From positions 2,113,001 to 2,177,000 of the forward strand of contig NZ_CP059297.1 of assembly GCF_017795885.1 (NCBI RefSeq): a stretch of DNA of 64,000 nt, written 5' to 3'. The notes under the pieces were generated by a model. It was not told the origin of the DNA and searched no databases. It saw nothing but the letters and a program-made list of their open reading frames with translations. The DNA is from Brevundimonas sp. AJA228-03 (GTDB taxonomy: Bacteria > Pseudomonadota > Alphaproteobacteria > Caulobacterales > Caulobacteraceae). The translations under genes were made by a program, and so were the position numbers. Positions within the stretch are counted from its first letter, which is position 1; every line of letters starts with the position of its first letter. Of this stretch, positions 45,988 to 54,953 are shown in pieces.

Positions 45988-47675
45988 CCCGCTTTCGCCA
46001 GACGCCCGCCACCGCCCTCGATGGCATCGAGCAGATCCATGACCTCTGCGATTGTCGCGGCCTCGCGCGCCGGCTTGTCCCAACGGATCCGCCCGATCCG
46101 GGGAAAGCGCATGGCGACGCCCGACTTGTGGCGGGGCGACCGGTTCAGACCTTCGAATGCGATCTCCAGCACCAGCCCGAAATCGTGCTCGGCCCGCACC
46201 GAGCGCACCGGCCCGAAGCGGTCGATCGTGTGGTCGCGCACGAACTTGTCCAGCTGCTTCAGTTCTTCGTCGGTAAACCCGAAATAGGCCTTGCCCACGG
46301 GGGTCAGCGCGCCCTCAGGCGTCCAGACGCCGAAGGTGAAGTCGGAATAGAAGCTGGAGCGTTTTCCGTGCCCGCGCTGGGCGTACATCAGGACGCAGTC
46401 GATCGCGTGCGGATCGCGCTTCCACTTGAACCAGGGCCCTTTGGGGCGCCCCGCGACATAGGGGCTGTCCCAGTGCTTCAGCATCAGACCCTCGGCCGCC
46501 GCCCCGACCGGCGGATCGGCGCGCAAGAGGCCCAATGCCTCCCAGCTGTCGTAATCGACGACGGCCGACAGATGCAGCCGGTCGCCGGTGTGCGCCGCCA
46601 CCATGGCTTCCAGCCGCGCGCGTCGCTCTCGCAAGGGACGCGACCGCAGGTCCTCGCCATCCAGCGCCAGGGCGTCATAGGCAACGATGGCCGCAGGATA
46701 GGCCGCCATGGTCCTGGCATCGACCGTCTTCCGGTTCAGCCGCTGCTGCAGGTCCCCGAACGGCGCGACCTGCCCGTCGCGCCAGACGAGCAGTTCGCCG
46801 TCGATCGCGCCCTCAAAGCTGAGGCCCGCCGTGACGTCGCCGAAACTTCCTGAAATCTCGTCGCCGGTCCGGGAGTACAGCTTCATCACCCCCTGCTCCC
46901 GAACGGCCTGGACACGGATGCCATCCCATTTCCATTCGGCGGCGTAGTCGGAAGGGGAAAGCCTCGCAAAATCGACCACCTCGTCGATCGCGACCGCCAG
47001 CATGACCGGGCGAAACCGGCCAGGCGCATCGGGACTGGGTCGCTCCGCCCTCCCCTCCAGCCAGGCGAACAGGTCGGCATAGGGCGGCACCAGCCCGTGC
47101 CACACCTCCTCGATCTCGGACACATCGACGGGCTCCAGCGCGACGACCGCCTCATCGCCCGCAGGATCTGGAGCGTCCGACACCATGGCCGGCCGCACCA
47201 TGGCCGTTGCCGTCTTCGCCAGTCGTGCCGACAGCCCGACCCGCAATGCCCCCGTCACCAGCTTCAGCAGCGCCCATCGTCCCTTTGGGGCCAGGGCGTC
47301 CAGCCACCCCTCGATCAGGCCTTGAACCTCGCCACGCCTGGCATAGGACAGGGCGTCCACGATCTCGCCCAACCCGGGCTCGCGGTTGGGGCGGTGTTCA
47401 GGATTGCCGGGCCAGATCAGGGCCACCGTTTCGGCCAGGTCGCCGACATAGTCGTAGGACCAGCGGAACAGCACCGGATCGACCCTTGCCTCGACCGCGC
47501 GGCGGATCATCGCCGGCTTGGCCGCGTCGAAACTGAGCTCCCCGGTCAGGGCTGCGAGCGCCCATCCCCGGTCGGGATCGGGCGTGACGCGCAGATAATC
47601 CCGCAGGAGCACCAGCTTGGCATTCCGTGATCCCGTCAGCGACAGGCGATCCAGCAGTTCGGCGAAGGCGCGCAT
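45984..47675 (-). CDS. ATP-dependent DNA ligase, cisplatin-damage-response type
   Basis: 563 residues. An N-terminal helical domain (about 1-200) precedes the nucleotidyltransferase core. The AMP-accepting Lys is residue 249 in AEWKWDGIRVQ. IDGELLVW, AEGLMLKHWDSPY and WFKWKRDP are later ligase motifs. A C-terminal OB domain ends with GVAMRFPRIGRIRWDKPARE. It matches the bacterial ligase family linked to cisplatin damage response (TIGR04120 type). Its usual helicase and nuclease partners are not beside it here. Confidence 0.87.
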   Translation of the reverse strand: MRAFAELLDRLSLTGSRNAKLVLLRDYLRVTPDPDRGWALAALTGELSFDAAKPAMIRRAVEARVDPVLFRWSYDYVGDLAETVALIWPGNPEHRPNREPGLGEIVDALSYARRGEVQGLIEGWLDALAPKGRWALLKLVTGALRVGLSARLAKTATAMVRPAMVSDAPDPAGDEAVVALEPVDVSEIEEVWHGLVPPYADLFAWLEGRAERPSPDAPGRFRPVMLAVAIDEVVDFARLSPSDYAAEWKWDGIRVQAVREQGVMKLYSRTGDEISGSFGDVTAGLSFEGAIDGELLVWRDGQVAPFGDLQQRLNRKTVDARTMAAYPAAIVAYDALALDGEDLRSRPLRERRARLEAMVAAHTGDRLHLSAVVDYDSWEALGLLRADPPVGAAAEGLMLKHWDSPYVAGRPKGPWFKWKRDPHAIDCVLMYAQRGHGKRSSFYSDFTFGVWTPEGALTPVGKAYFGFTDEELKQLDKFVRDHTIDRFGPVRSVRAEHDFGLVLEIAFEGLNRSPRHKSGVAMRFPRIGRIRWDKPAREAATIAEVMDLLDAIEGGGGRLAKAG

Positions 47676-47710
47676 GAAGCCTCATCTACGCACAGGCCCT
47701 TCCAAACGCG

Positions 47711-47738
47711 AAAACGCCCCGGAAGTCTCCCTTCGGGG
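47711..47738 (-). terminator. Terminator of the hybrid kinase gene
   Basis: CCCCGGAAG (47717-47725) and CTTCGGGG (47731-47738) pair with one bulge. On the minus strand the stem is followed by CGTTTT. It lies 45 bases after the kinase stop. Confidence 0.7.
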
Positions 47739-47782
47739 TTCAGGCCTTGTGCTGTGTCTGAACGGTACGCGTCTGGCCCGGT

Positions 47783-49600
47783 TCAGGCGGCGACCGCCGC
47801 CTGAACGCTTTCCGCCCCGCCCTGTATGGCGGCTCGACCGCCCCTGACCTTCTGCATCAGCTGGGCCAGGGCTGCGAAATCGATCGGCTTGTTCAGATAG
47901 GCGTCGGCGCCGGCGCCCAGACCCGCCTCATGGTCCTCATGCCGGGCCGAGGCGGACAGAACGGCGATCGGTGTTTCAGCGTTCATGCCAGCGGACCGGA
48001 TCAGGCGGGTCGCGCTGAGGCCATCCATGACGGGCATGTTCACATCCATGATGATCAGATCAAAGACCTGGCTTGCAGCGACGTCCACGGCGATCTGGCC
48101 GTCCTCCGCCGACACCGTCGTGTGTCCAGCCGAACCGAGCCAGGCTTCCAGAATCATGCGGTTGACCGGGTGATCCTCGACCACGAGGACCGACAGGCTG
48201 TCGCCCTCGCCCACCTCGGCGTCGATGGCCTCGGCCTCCTGCATGGGTTGCCATTCCACGACGTCGGCCTCGACCGACAGGACGAAGGTGGATCCCTGGC
48301 CGAGGGTCGACTCGACACGAATGTCCCCGCCCATGATGTTGGCCATCCGTCGGGCGATCGTCAGGCCCAGCCCGGTTCCCCCGAAACGCCGGGTGGAGGA
48401 CGCATCCACCTGGGTGAAGGGCTGGAACAGGCGCTGCAGGTCCTCGGGCGCAATTCCGGTGCCGCTGTCGGTGACGGAGAAGTCGAAGGCGACGCGCCTG
48501 TCGGCGATCCTGCGGGCCACGACGTGATAGTGGATCGTGCCCGCCTCGGTGAACTTCACGGCGTTCGACAGGAGGTTCTGGATCACCTGACAGACCCGCA
48601 ACGGGTCGCCCTTCACGACAGACGGCACCTCGCCATCAAAGGTGGAAATGAACTGCAGGCCCTTCGCTTCCGCCTGGGCTTCGAATGGTCCGGTCACACG
48701 CCGGTGCAGGTCCTCGATCGACACGTCGACAACCTCGAAGGTCATCTTTCCCGCCTCGATCTTGGTCATGTCGAGAATGTCATTCAGCAGGTGCAGCAGG
48801 TTGTCGCCGGAGTTGCGGATGATCGACAGATACTCGCGCTGCGTCGGCTCAAGCCGGGTCGAAGACAGCACCTGTGCCGCCCCGAGCACGCCGTTCATCG
48901 GTGTGCGCAACTCATGCGAGATGACGCCCAGGAAGTTGGACTTGGCCTGGTTGGCGGCATCGGCCTTGTCGCGCGCGCTCTGAAGCTCCTCGATCAGATG
49001 GGCCTGATGTTCCTGGAACGCCTTGATCCGCTCGTCGCGCAGCATCGTCATGGTGACCAGAACAGACAGGCCTGCGGCCGTGAACGGCATGATGCTGAGG
49101 AACGGGACAAACTGCGGGTCACCCCAGAGACTGCAAAGAATGATCACCGCGACCACCGAATAGGGCGACGAGATCACGATGGCCTGCTTGGGCGAACTCC
49201 GCAGTTGCGAGAACACCAGCACATAGCCGCTGATCAACAGCGCCACGGCCAGGGCTTGACCAAAGCTCGTGTCCGAAAACCAGGCCAGCAGGGGCGCCGA
49301 GGCCCAGGCTGCGGTGGTGACGGTCGCCACGGCCGGAAACATCAGACCCCATCCGGCATCGACCCGGCCCGCCATGCGGCGCTCGAAGGCCCCCCGGACA
49401 GAACCCGCCGCCACCGTCACTGCAAACCATATGATGGCAGGGACCGCACCGACGGTGCCAAACAGGCCGACCGCCCAACTGGCGATGATGAGATAGCGCA
49501 GATACTGGGTTTGCAGGATCGCTGTCAGCGCCTGGGCGGCTTCACTGGCACCGGTGCGTGCGCCCTCGAGGCTTTTGCCAATGTCCTCGGAGCCAACCAT
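47783..49600 (-). CDS. Hybrid sensor histidine kinase
   Basis: 605 residues. About six hydrophobic segments span residues 35-185 (LIIASWAVGLFGTV through ILCSLWG and beyond), with no large periplasmic loop, so it probably senses a membrane or cytoplasmic cue. A coiled-coil linker leads to the dimerisation His 229 in VISHELRTPMNG. ATPase motifs are NLLSNAVKF, DSGTGIAPEDL and GGTGLGLTIA. A receiver domain follows at about 465-585 with VVEDHPVNR and the Asp in IIMDVNMPVMDG. No HPt domain or regulator gene is adjacent. Confidence 0.92.
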   Translation of the reverse strand: MVGSEDIGKSLEGARTGASEAAQALTAILQTQYLRYLIIASWAVGLFGTVGAVPAIIWFAVTVAAGSVRGAFERRMAGRVDAGWGLMFPAVATVTTAAWASAPLLAWFSDTSFGQALAVALLISGYVLVFSQLRSSPKQAIVISSPYSVVAVIILCSLWGDPQFVPFLSIMPFTAAGLSVLVTMTMLRDERIKAFQEHQAHLIEELQSARDKADAANQAKSNFLGVISHELRTPMNGVLGAAQVLSSTRLEPTQREYLSIIRNSGDNLLHLLNDILDMTKIEAGKMTFEVVDVSIEDLHRRVTGPFEAQAEAKGLQFISTFDGEVPSVVKGDPLRVCQVIQNLLSNAVKFTEAGTIHYHVVARRIADRRVAFDFSVTDSGTGIAPEDLQRLFQPFTQVDASSTRRFGGTGLGLTIARRMANIMGGDIRVESTLGQGSTFVLSVEADVVEWQPMQEAEAIDAEVGEGDSLSVLVVEDHPVNRMILEAWLGSAGHTTVSAEDGQIAVDVAASQVFDLIIMDVNMPVMDGLSATRLIRSAGMNAETPIAVLSASARHEDHEAGLGAGADAYLNKPIDFAALAQLMQKVRGGRAAIQGGAESVQAAVAA

Positions 49601-49682
49601 GCGCTTCCCGATATCCCGTGAGCAGTCTCGCGATTGACACTAGGGCGAACGTTCTAAGACGAGGTGAACGCAGGTTTATCGT

Positions 49683-49982
49683 TCAACCTCCGGCTTCATC
49701 AGGCGTGAGGGCGCGGATCGAAAGCGCGTGCACGGGACCGGCCATTTCCTGGGCCAGCAGGCCGTTGACCATGCGCTGGCGTTGCACCCGACCCAGCCCG
49801 GCAAAGGCAGTGGAGACGACGGTCAGGTTGAAATGGCTTTCGCCGCCGGGCCTCGCGTCCATACCCCCCTCATGATGATGGCCGGCGTGTCGCGCGCTGT
49901 CGTCCTCGATCTCAAGGCGTGTCGGTGCGAGCGCGTCCGTCAGTTTTCTGCGGATAATCCTCGCGATCGGGCCTTCAGACAT
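49683..49982 (-). CDS. BolA family protein
   Basis: 99 residues from the ATG at 49982, preceded by AAGGAA. BolA proteins work with monothiol glutaredoxins in iron-sulfur and iron homeostasis. LEIEDDSARHAGHH carries the conserved His, and SHFNLTVVSTAFAG and HALSIRALTP complete the fold. It is divergent from the J-domain gene across 45 bases, a pairing common in alphaproteobacteria. Confidence 0.9.
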   Translation of the reverse strand: MSEGPIARIIRRKLTDALAPTRLEIEDDSARHAGHHHEGGMDARPGGESHFNLTVVSTAFAGLGRVQRQRMVNGLLAQEMAGPVHALSIRALTPDEAGG

Positions 49983-50027
49983 ATTCGGTTCCTTGTTGGT
50001 GACCAATTCGACCCTACACTGTGACCG

Positions 50028-50696
50028 ATGCCAGCGTCATTCGACTACAAGCCCCGCTTCAAGGACATGCGGATCAAACCGCCCAAGGCCGGTGAGGCCG
50101 AGGCGGAAGCCGATGTCCTGCGTCTGAAGCCCGGCGAGAAGCCCTGCAACTGGCCCGACTGCACCAGGGCCGCGACGGCGCGTGCGCCAAAATCGCGCGA
50201 GCGGCTGAACGACTTCTACGATTTCTGCCAGCCGCACGCGGGCGAGTACAACAAGAGCTGGAATTTCTACGCCGGTATGAACGAGGCCCAGATCCGCGCG
50301 GCCAAGGAAAACGAGGCCATGACGGGCGGTCGCCCGACCTGGGAGATGAAGGCCGGCAAGAACTCCAGAGAGGCCGCCGCCTTCGCTGCGAGGATGGGTA
50401 CGGCCAACTCCACGGGCGCCGGCTCCTGGCGCGACAGCTATGGCCTGTTTGGCAGGAAGGGCGATCAGGCGGCCCAGCACCCGACCGAGGACCGCCGGGT
50501 CGGCAAGATCGAACGCGGAGCCTTCGCGGACCTCGACCTGGAACCCGGGTCGTCGAAGGACAAGATCAAGACCGCCTATCACAACCTGCTGAAGCGTTGT
50601 CACCCCGATCACAACCAGGGCGACCGCGGGGCCGAGGCCAAGCTGGTGCGGGTCATCAAGGCCTACAAGATCCTCAAGAAGGCCGGCATCGCCTAG
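50028..50696 (+). CDS. J-domain protein with N-terminal zinc-like segment
   Basis: 222 residues. The C-terminal ~65 residues form a J domain (AFADLDLEPGSSKDKIKTAY, then CHPDHNQGD with the HPD tripeptide). Such domains stimulate DnaK. The N-terminal part has a CNWPDCTRAATARAPKS segment and DFYDFCQPHAGEYNKSW, whose Cys and His residues could bind metal. The same arrangement is conserved in alphaproteobacterial proteins next to bolA and cobS. Confidence 0.87.
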   Translation: MPASFDYKPRFKDMRIKPPKAGEAEAEADVLRLKPGEKPCNWPDCTRAATARAPKSRERLNDFYDFCQPHAGEYNKSWNFYAGMNEAQIRAAKENEAMTGGRPTWEMKAGKNSREAAAFAARMGTANSTGAGSWRDSYGLFGRKGDQAAQHPTEDRRVGKIERGAFADLDLEPGSSKDKIKTAYHNLLKRCHPDHNQGDRGAEAKLVRVIKAYKILKKAGIA

Positions 50697-50831
50697 AGCA
50701 TGATCGTTTGAGGTGGACCCACGTCGTGGGTCCAGCCGAAAGCGTGAATCATGCTCTCGCTCATATCCGGAGCCTGATTCACGGCATCGACGGAATCGCG
50801 AAGCGATTCCACCTCGGCCGATCAGGCTCTA
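50697..50831. repeat. Double-hairpin intergenic repeat
   Basis: AGCATGATCG (just after the J-protein stop) and its inverted counterpart ATCATGCT near 50749 enclose a hairpin, TGGACCCA (50714-50721) / TGGGTCCA (50727-50734). A second unit follows, bounded by GAGCCTGATTCAC and GATCAGGCTC. It contains GGAATCGC (50792-50799) / GCGATTCC (50803-50810). No open frame. It looks like a REP/BIME-like element. Confidence 0.75.
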
Positions 50832-50889
50832 GCGCTCGTCGCGTGGCCCCCTATCTGCACAGCTCCCCCTGTCGAAACGGAGCCTTCTG

Positions 50890-51315
50890 ATGGACGTCCT
50901 CTACAAAGCCCACGCCACCGCTTCCGGTGGCGGCCGCAATGGTCGCTCGCATACCGACGACGGCAAGATCGACGTCGCCCTGTCTGTCCCGAAGGCGATG
51001 GGCGGCGACGACGGCCCCGGCACCAACCCCGAGCAGCTTTTCGCGACCGGCTACGCCGCCTGTTACATGGGAGCCCTGCGTCTGGTCAGCGGTCATGCGG
51101 GCACGCCGGTCGGCCCGGACACCAGGGTCCATGCCGGCATCGGATTCGGCAAGAACGACCATGGCGAAGGCTATAACATCTCGGTTGATCTGAAGGTCAC
51201 CGATCACGGCCTCGACAAGGCGGTCATCGACGACCTGATCCAGAAGGCGCATCAGGTCTGCCCCTATTCCAACGCAACCCGCGGCAACGTCGACGTCGCC
51301 CTCAGCGCGGAATAA
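50890..51315 (+). CDS. Organic hydroperoxide resistance protein (Ohr)
   Basis: Thiol peroxidase that reduces organic hydroperoxides. 141 residues. The two redox Cys are residue 58 in GYAACYMGAL and residue 124 in HQVCPYSNATRGN, as in Ohr rather than OsmC. No ohrR regulator is adjacent. It lies between the J-domain and cobS genes. Confidence 0.93.
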   Translation: MDVLYKAHATASGGGRNGRSHTDDGKIDVALSVPKAMGGDDGPGTNPEQLFATGYAACYMGALRLVSGHAGTPVGPDTRVHAGIGFGKNDHGEGYNISVDLKVTDHGLDKAVIDDLIQKAHQVCPYSNATRGNVDVALSAE

Positions 51316-51375
51316 CCACAGCAGAGAGACCGCGCGCGTGTTGAGCCGCGCGCGCGGCCCCTCTACACGGGGCCT

Positions 51376-52389
51376 ATGGCCCTTTCCGACTCTCCGCCCG
51401 ACGCGACCCCCGATCCCCTGCTGACCTTCGAGCCCCACCGGCAGGTGAGCGTGCGCGAGGCCTTCGGCATCGATGCCGACATGACCGTGCCGATGTTCGA
51501 CACCGTCGACGGCCATGTCCCGGAGACGGACCCCGCCTATCGCTTCGATCCCCAGACGACCCTGGCCATCTGCGCCGGCTTCGCTCACGACCGCCGGGTG
51601 ATGGTCCAGGGCTATCACGGCACCGGCAAGTCGACCCACATCGAACAGGTCGCCGCCCGCCTGAACTGGCCCCTGGTCCGCGTGAACCTCGACAGCCACG
51701 TCAGCCGCATCGATCTGGTCGGCAAGGACGCCATCGTCCTGAAGGACGGCAAGCAGATCACCGAGTTCCGCGAAGGCATGCTGCCCTGGGCCATCCAGCG
51801 CCCGATTGCCCTGGTGTTCGACGAATACGACGCCGGCCGCCCCGACGTGATGTTCGTCATCCAGCGCGTGCTGGAGGCGCAGGGTCGCCTGACCTTGCTG
51901 GACCAGAACCGCGTCATCCGCCCCAACAAGTGGTTCCGCCTGTTCGCCACCACCAACACCATCGGTCTGGGTGACACCAGTGGCCTGTATCACGGCACCC
52001 AGCAGATCAATCAGGGCCAGATGGACCGCTGGAACATCGTCACCACCCTGAACTACCTCGACCACGACGTGGAGGCCGAGATCGTCGCCGCCAAGGCCCC
52101 CGAATGGGCCACCGCCGACGGCAGGCGGGCTATCGCCGCCATGGTCCGCGTCGCCGACATGACGCGGAACGCCTTCATGAACGGCGACATCTCCACCGTC
52201 ATGTCCCCCCGCACCGTCATCACCTGGGCCCAGAACGCCACCATCTTCGGCGGCGACGTCGGCCTCGCCTTCCGCCTGACCTTCCTCAACAAGTGCGACG
52301 AACTGGAACGGCCGACCATCGCGGAGTTCTACCAGCGCGCGTTCGGCGAGGACCTCCCCGAGGCGGCGACGCGGGTGAAGGTGGGTTAG
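51376..52389 (+). CDS. cobS: CobS-like AAA+ ATPase (cobaltochelatase subunit)
   Basis: 337 residues. Walker A is [15 protein letters not shown], Walker B is [14 protein letters not shown], and the sensor segment is [14 protein letters not shown]. The N-terminal [21 protein letters not shown] is typical of CobS. CobS and CobT form the ATPase rings that help CobN insert cobalt into the corrin ring. CobT usually follows, but here the next gene is an unrelated one on the opposite strand, so another partner is possible. Confidence 0.88.
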   Translation: MALSDSPPDATPDPLLTFEPHRQVSVREAFGIDADMTVPMFDTVDGHVPETDPAYRFDPQTTLAICAGFAHDRRVMVQGYHGTGKSTHIEQVAARLNWPLVRVNLDSHVSRIDLVGKDAIVLKDGKQITEFREGMLPWAIQRPIALVFDEYDAGRPDVMFVIQRVLEAQGRLTLLDQNRVIRPNKWFRLFATTNTIGLGDTSGLYHGTQQINQGQMDRWNIVTTLNYLDHDVEAEIVAAKAPEWATADGRRAIAAMVRVADMTRNAFMNGDISTVMSPRTVITWAQNATIFGGDVGLAFRLTFLNKCDELERPTIAEFYQRAFGEDLPEAATRVKVG

Positions 52390-52392
52390 GCC

Positions 52393-52830
52393 CTACCGCT
52401 TCCGGAACCGCACCGCCTCCGCGGCCAGTCCGGCTCCCCAGGCATCCCGCTCCTCCTTCGGTTCCGGCACGAACGGCGCGTCGGGCAGTGATCCGGCGGC
52501 GCCGCGCATGGCCAGGGCCAGGGGTTCGGCGAAGACCGCCAGCATCCGCAGCGGCTTCCTCTTCGCGTCGGTGACGTCCCAGCCCTCGGCCGCGAAGGCC
52601 TCGACCTGATCCAGCGGCGACAAACGTTCGATGCCGTCCCAGTCGTCTGGGCGGACGGCGTCCTCGGCCGCCCCGGCGGTCAGGCCGAACACCGCCGTCA
52701 GGACCTGATCCACCTCGGGGAACTCGTCGCGGCGCGCCGGGTCGGCGTGGCCGGGCTTCATCAGGGCCATGGCCTCGAGGTCGGCGACACCGGGCAGGTC
52801 GATCAGGCGGCGAAGGGAGGTCTGGGTCAT
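52393..52830 (-). CDS. Hypothetical protein
   Basis: 145 residues, acidic, no signal peptide or membrane segment. Features visible are LRRLIDLPGVADLEAMALMK, a PDDWDGIERLSPLDQVEAF segment, and a WDVTDAKRKPLRMLAVF stretch. It ends three bases from the cobS stop (convergent). Coding is supported by codon use and clean boundaries. No family recognised. Confidence 0.6.
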   Translation of the reverse strand: MTQTSLRRLIDLPGVADLEAMALMKPGHADPARRDEFPEVDQVLTAVFGLTAGAAEDAVRPDDWDGIERLSPLDQVEAFAAEGWDVTDAKRKPLRMLAVFAEPLALAMRGAAGSLPDAPFVPEPKEERDAWGAGLAAEAVRFRKR

Positions 52831-52903
52831 GCGCTGGATCTAGCCCGCCTCGACCCTTGCGCCAAGCAAGGGCCCGGCGATCAGCGCCGCAGGGTCGGGC
52901 CCG

Positions 52904-54418
52904 TCAGGGCCGAATTCGGGCGTAGAACTGCTGGATCAGGTCCAGCCTCTCGCCGTGCGGCACGGCTCTGGCGACCGGTCCGTCGTTGGTGAACTCCAGC
53001 AACCGGTCGCCGGCGACGCCTGGCCAGTCGACCCTGCCCGGTCCGTTGGGATCCGATCGCGCGGCAAATCCGGTCCAGTAGTCCGCCATGGCCGTGGCCG
53101 CGCGCGCGTCACGCTCTCCCAGCGGCCGACCGACGGTGTCGAGGTTATCGAACACATAGGGCCGCTCGGACGCATGCGTCGCCCCCCCGCTGGGTTCGGG
53201 ATTGGACTCGGGCACGACGTCGAAACGGTACAGCCACGCGGGATGTCCCGCACCGGCATGCAGGCGCGCCAGATGACGGGCCGGTTCGTTGAAGATGAGG
53301 TCGCTGACGACCGAGGTGTCATAGCCGCCCTGCCCGCCATAGGCCGCGACCAGGGCGCTGTATTCCTCGTCGGTCATGAGATCGTCCGCACGTCCATAGG
53401 CACCCGCGTCGGACGGGCGGATCCACCAGAACTCCGCACTGTTGGTGCCGAGAATCATGGGCACAGGGGCCTGTCGTCCGCCCGCGAAGGCCTCGACGAC
53501 ATCCTCGGACACGACACGCCCGTCGACGATCAGATTGTCGGTGTACAAGGCGGGGGTCGGCGACAGCAGGCTTTCGGCCGGTAGGGCGCGCAGCTCATCG
53601 GCTGTGGCCCCGGCCAGTTGCACGGATCGGGCAAAGGCGACGCCGAGGCTCTGCGCCGACGGGTGTCCGGGGCGATCCTCGTCCAGCAGCGCCGATCTCT
53701 GGCGCCCAAGGCCGGACTGTACGATCGCCTTGTGGAACAGACCCCGGGCCGCGGGCGCGACCATCAGCTGCGTCACCGCGACCCCGCCCGCTGACTCGCC
53801 AAAGATCGTCACATTGCCGGGGTCACCGCCGAACCGGGCGATATTGTCGCGCACCCACTCCAGGGCGGCGATCTGGTCCATGACGCCATAGTTTCCCGCG
53901 GGTTCGTCGGGCCGACGCTCGGCGGCCAGAGCGGGATGATCGAAAAAGCCGAGCCGTCCCAGCCGATAGTTGATCGTCACCACCACCACGCCCCGGCGCG
54001 CCAGGTTCGTGCCGCTGTAGAGCGCCGCCGTGCCCGACCCGTTGTTGTACCCACCGCCGTGGATCCAGACCATGACCGGCAGGGGTGCCGTCATGCCCTG
54101 TGGCGTCCAGACGTTCAGCGTCAGGCAGTCCTCGCTCATGGGCAGCGGCCCGACGCCCGGATCGCCGTTGGCAGGCGGCTGGATACAGATGGGGCCTGGC
54201 CGGGTCGCGTCCCGGATGTCGGACCATGGCGCGGGCTTCTCCGGCGGACGCCAGCGAAGCGGACCCACGGGCGGCGCCGCATAGGGCAGGTTCTGGAAAG
54301 AGATAACGCCCGTTTCCGCACGGCCCTGGGCGCGACCCTGGGCGACGACGATCTCGGGGTCGGAGAGATTTGCCGGACCGGTGGTCATGAGGGCCGCCAT
54401 CAGGCTTTCAAGGATCAT
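52904..54418 (-). CDS. Type B carboxylesterase
   Basis: 504 residues of the alpha/beta-hydrolase carboxylesterase/lipase family. The oxyanion loop is VWIHGGGYNNGSG and the nucleophile is in TIFGESAGGVAV. EDCLTLNVW matches the family. The catalytic His is likely in GATHASERPYVF. The N terminus is hydrophobic only briefly (SLMAALMTTGPANL), so export is uncertain. The substrate ester is unknown. Confidence 0.9.
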   Translation of the reverse strand: MILESLMAALMTTGPANLSDPEIVVAQGRAQGRAETGVISFQNLPYAAPPVGPLRWRPPEKPAPWSDIRDATRPGPICIQPPANGDPGVGPLPMSEDCLTLNVWTPQGMTAPLPVMVWIHGGGYNNGSGTAALYSGTNLARRGVVVVTINYRLGRLGFFDHPALAAERRPDEPAGNYGVMDQIAALEWVRDNIARFGGDPGNVTIFGESAGGVAVTQLMVAPAARGLFHKAIVQSGLGRQRSALLDEDRPGHPSAQSLGVAFARSVQLAGATADELRALPAESLLSPTPALYTDNLIVDGRVVSEDVVEAFAGGRQAPVPMILGTNSAEFWWIRPSDAGAYGRADDLMTDEEYSALVAAYGGQGGYDTSVVSDLIFNEPARHLARLHAGAGHPAWLYRFDVVPESNPEPSGGATHASERPYVFDNLDTVGRPLGERDARAATAMADYWTGFAARSDPNGPGRVDWPGVAGDRLLEFTNDGPVARAVPHGERLDLIQQFYARIRP

Positions 54419-54575
54419 GAGGTGATCCTAGCAAGGTTGGGCGCGCCGACAATCCGGCGATGGTTGCGGGTGCCGCGATGCCGGGGTCCACGACGATGTG
54501 GCAACCCCGGGCTTGTCACGCTAGACACGGGCCGGATCTGTCGCGGACTGGTCTTCCGCTGATCGAGGTAGCTTG

Positions 54576-54953
54576 ATGTCTGATGCCGTGCGCGGTCGCC
54601 GCATTCTGGTGGTCGAGGACGAGGCGCTGGTCGCCATGCTGCTGGAGACGATGCTGGAAGACATGGGATTCGCCCCGGTCGGGCCCGTCGACGACATCGA
54701 CACCGCCCTCGAGGTCCTGCGGAACGACAACCGTCTGGACGGTGCCCTTCTGGATGTGAATGTCGCCGGTCGTGAGGTTTTCCCGGTCGCCGAGGCCTTG
54801 AAAGCGATGGGCGTCCCGTTCGTCTTCTCCACCGGCTATGGCGAGGGTGGCCTGCCGGAAGACTGGCGTGGACATCCGACCATCCAGAAACCCTTCACCG
54901 AAGATGCCGTGCGCGACGCCCTGTTCCAGGCCCTGGGTATCGCCGCCGTTTGA
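54576..54953 (+). CDS. Single-domain response regulator
   Basis: 125 residues from the ATG at 54576. The receiver has ILVVEDEALVAMLL, the phospho-acceptor Asp in GALLDVNVAG, the Thr/Ser in VFSTGYG, and the Lys in PTIQKPF. No output domain. The family commonly acts as a phosphate sink or relay. Its 3' end overlaps the flavoprotein gene on the opposite strand by 59 bases. Confidence 0.9.
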   Translation: MSDAVRGRRILVVEDEALVAMLLETMLEDMGFAPVGPVDDIDTALEVLRNDNRLDGALLDVNVAGREVFPVAEALKAMGVPFVFSTGYGEGGLPEDWRGHPTIQKPFTEDAVRDALFQALGIAAV

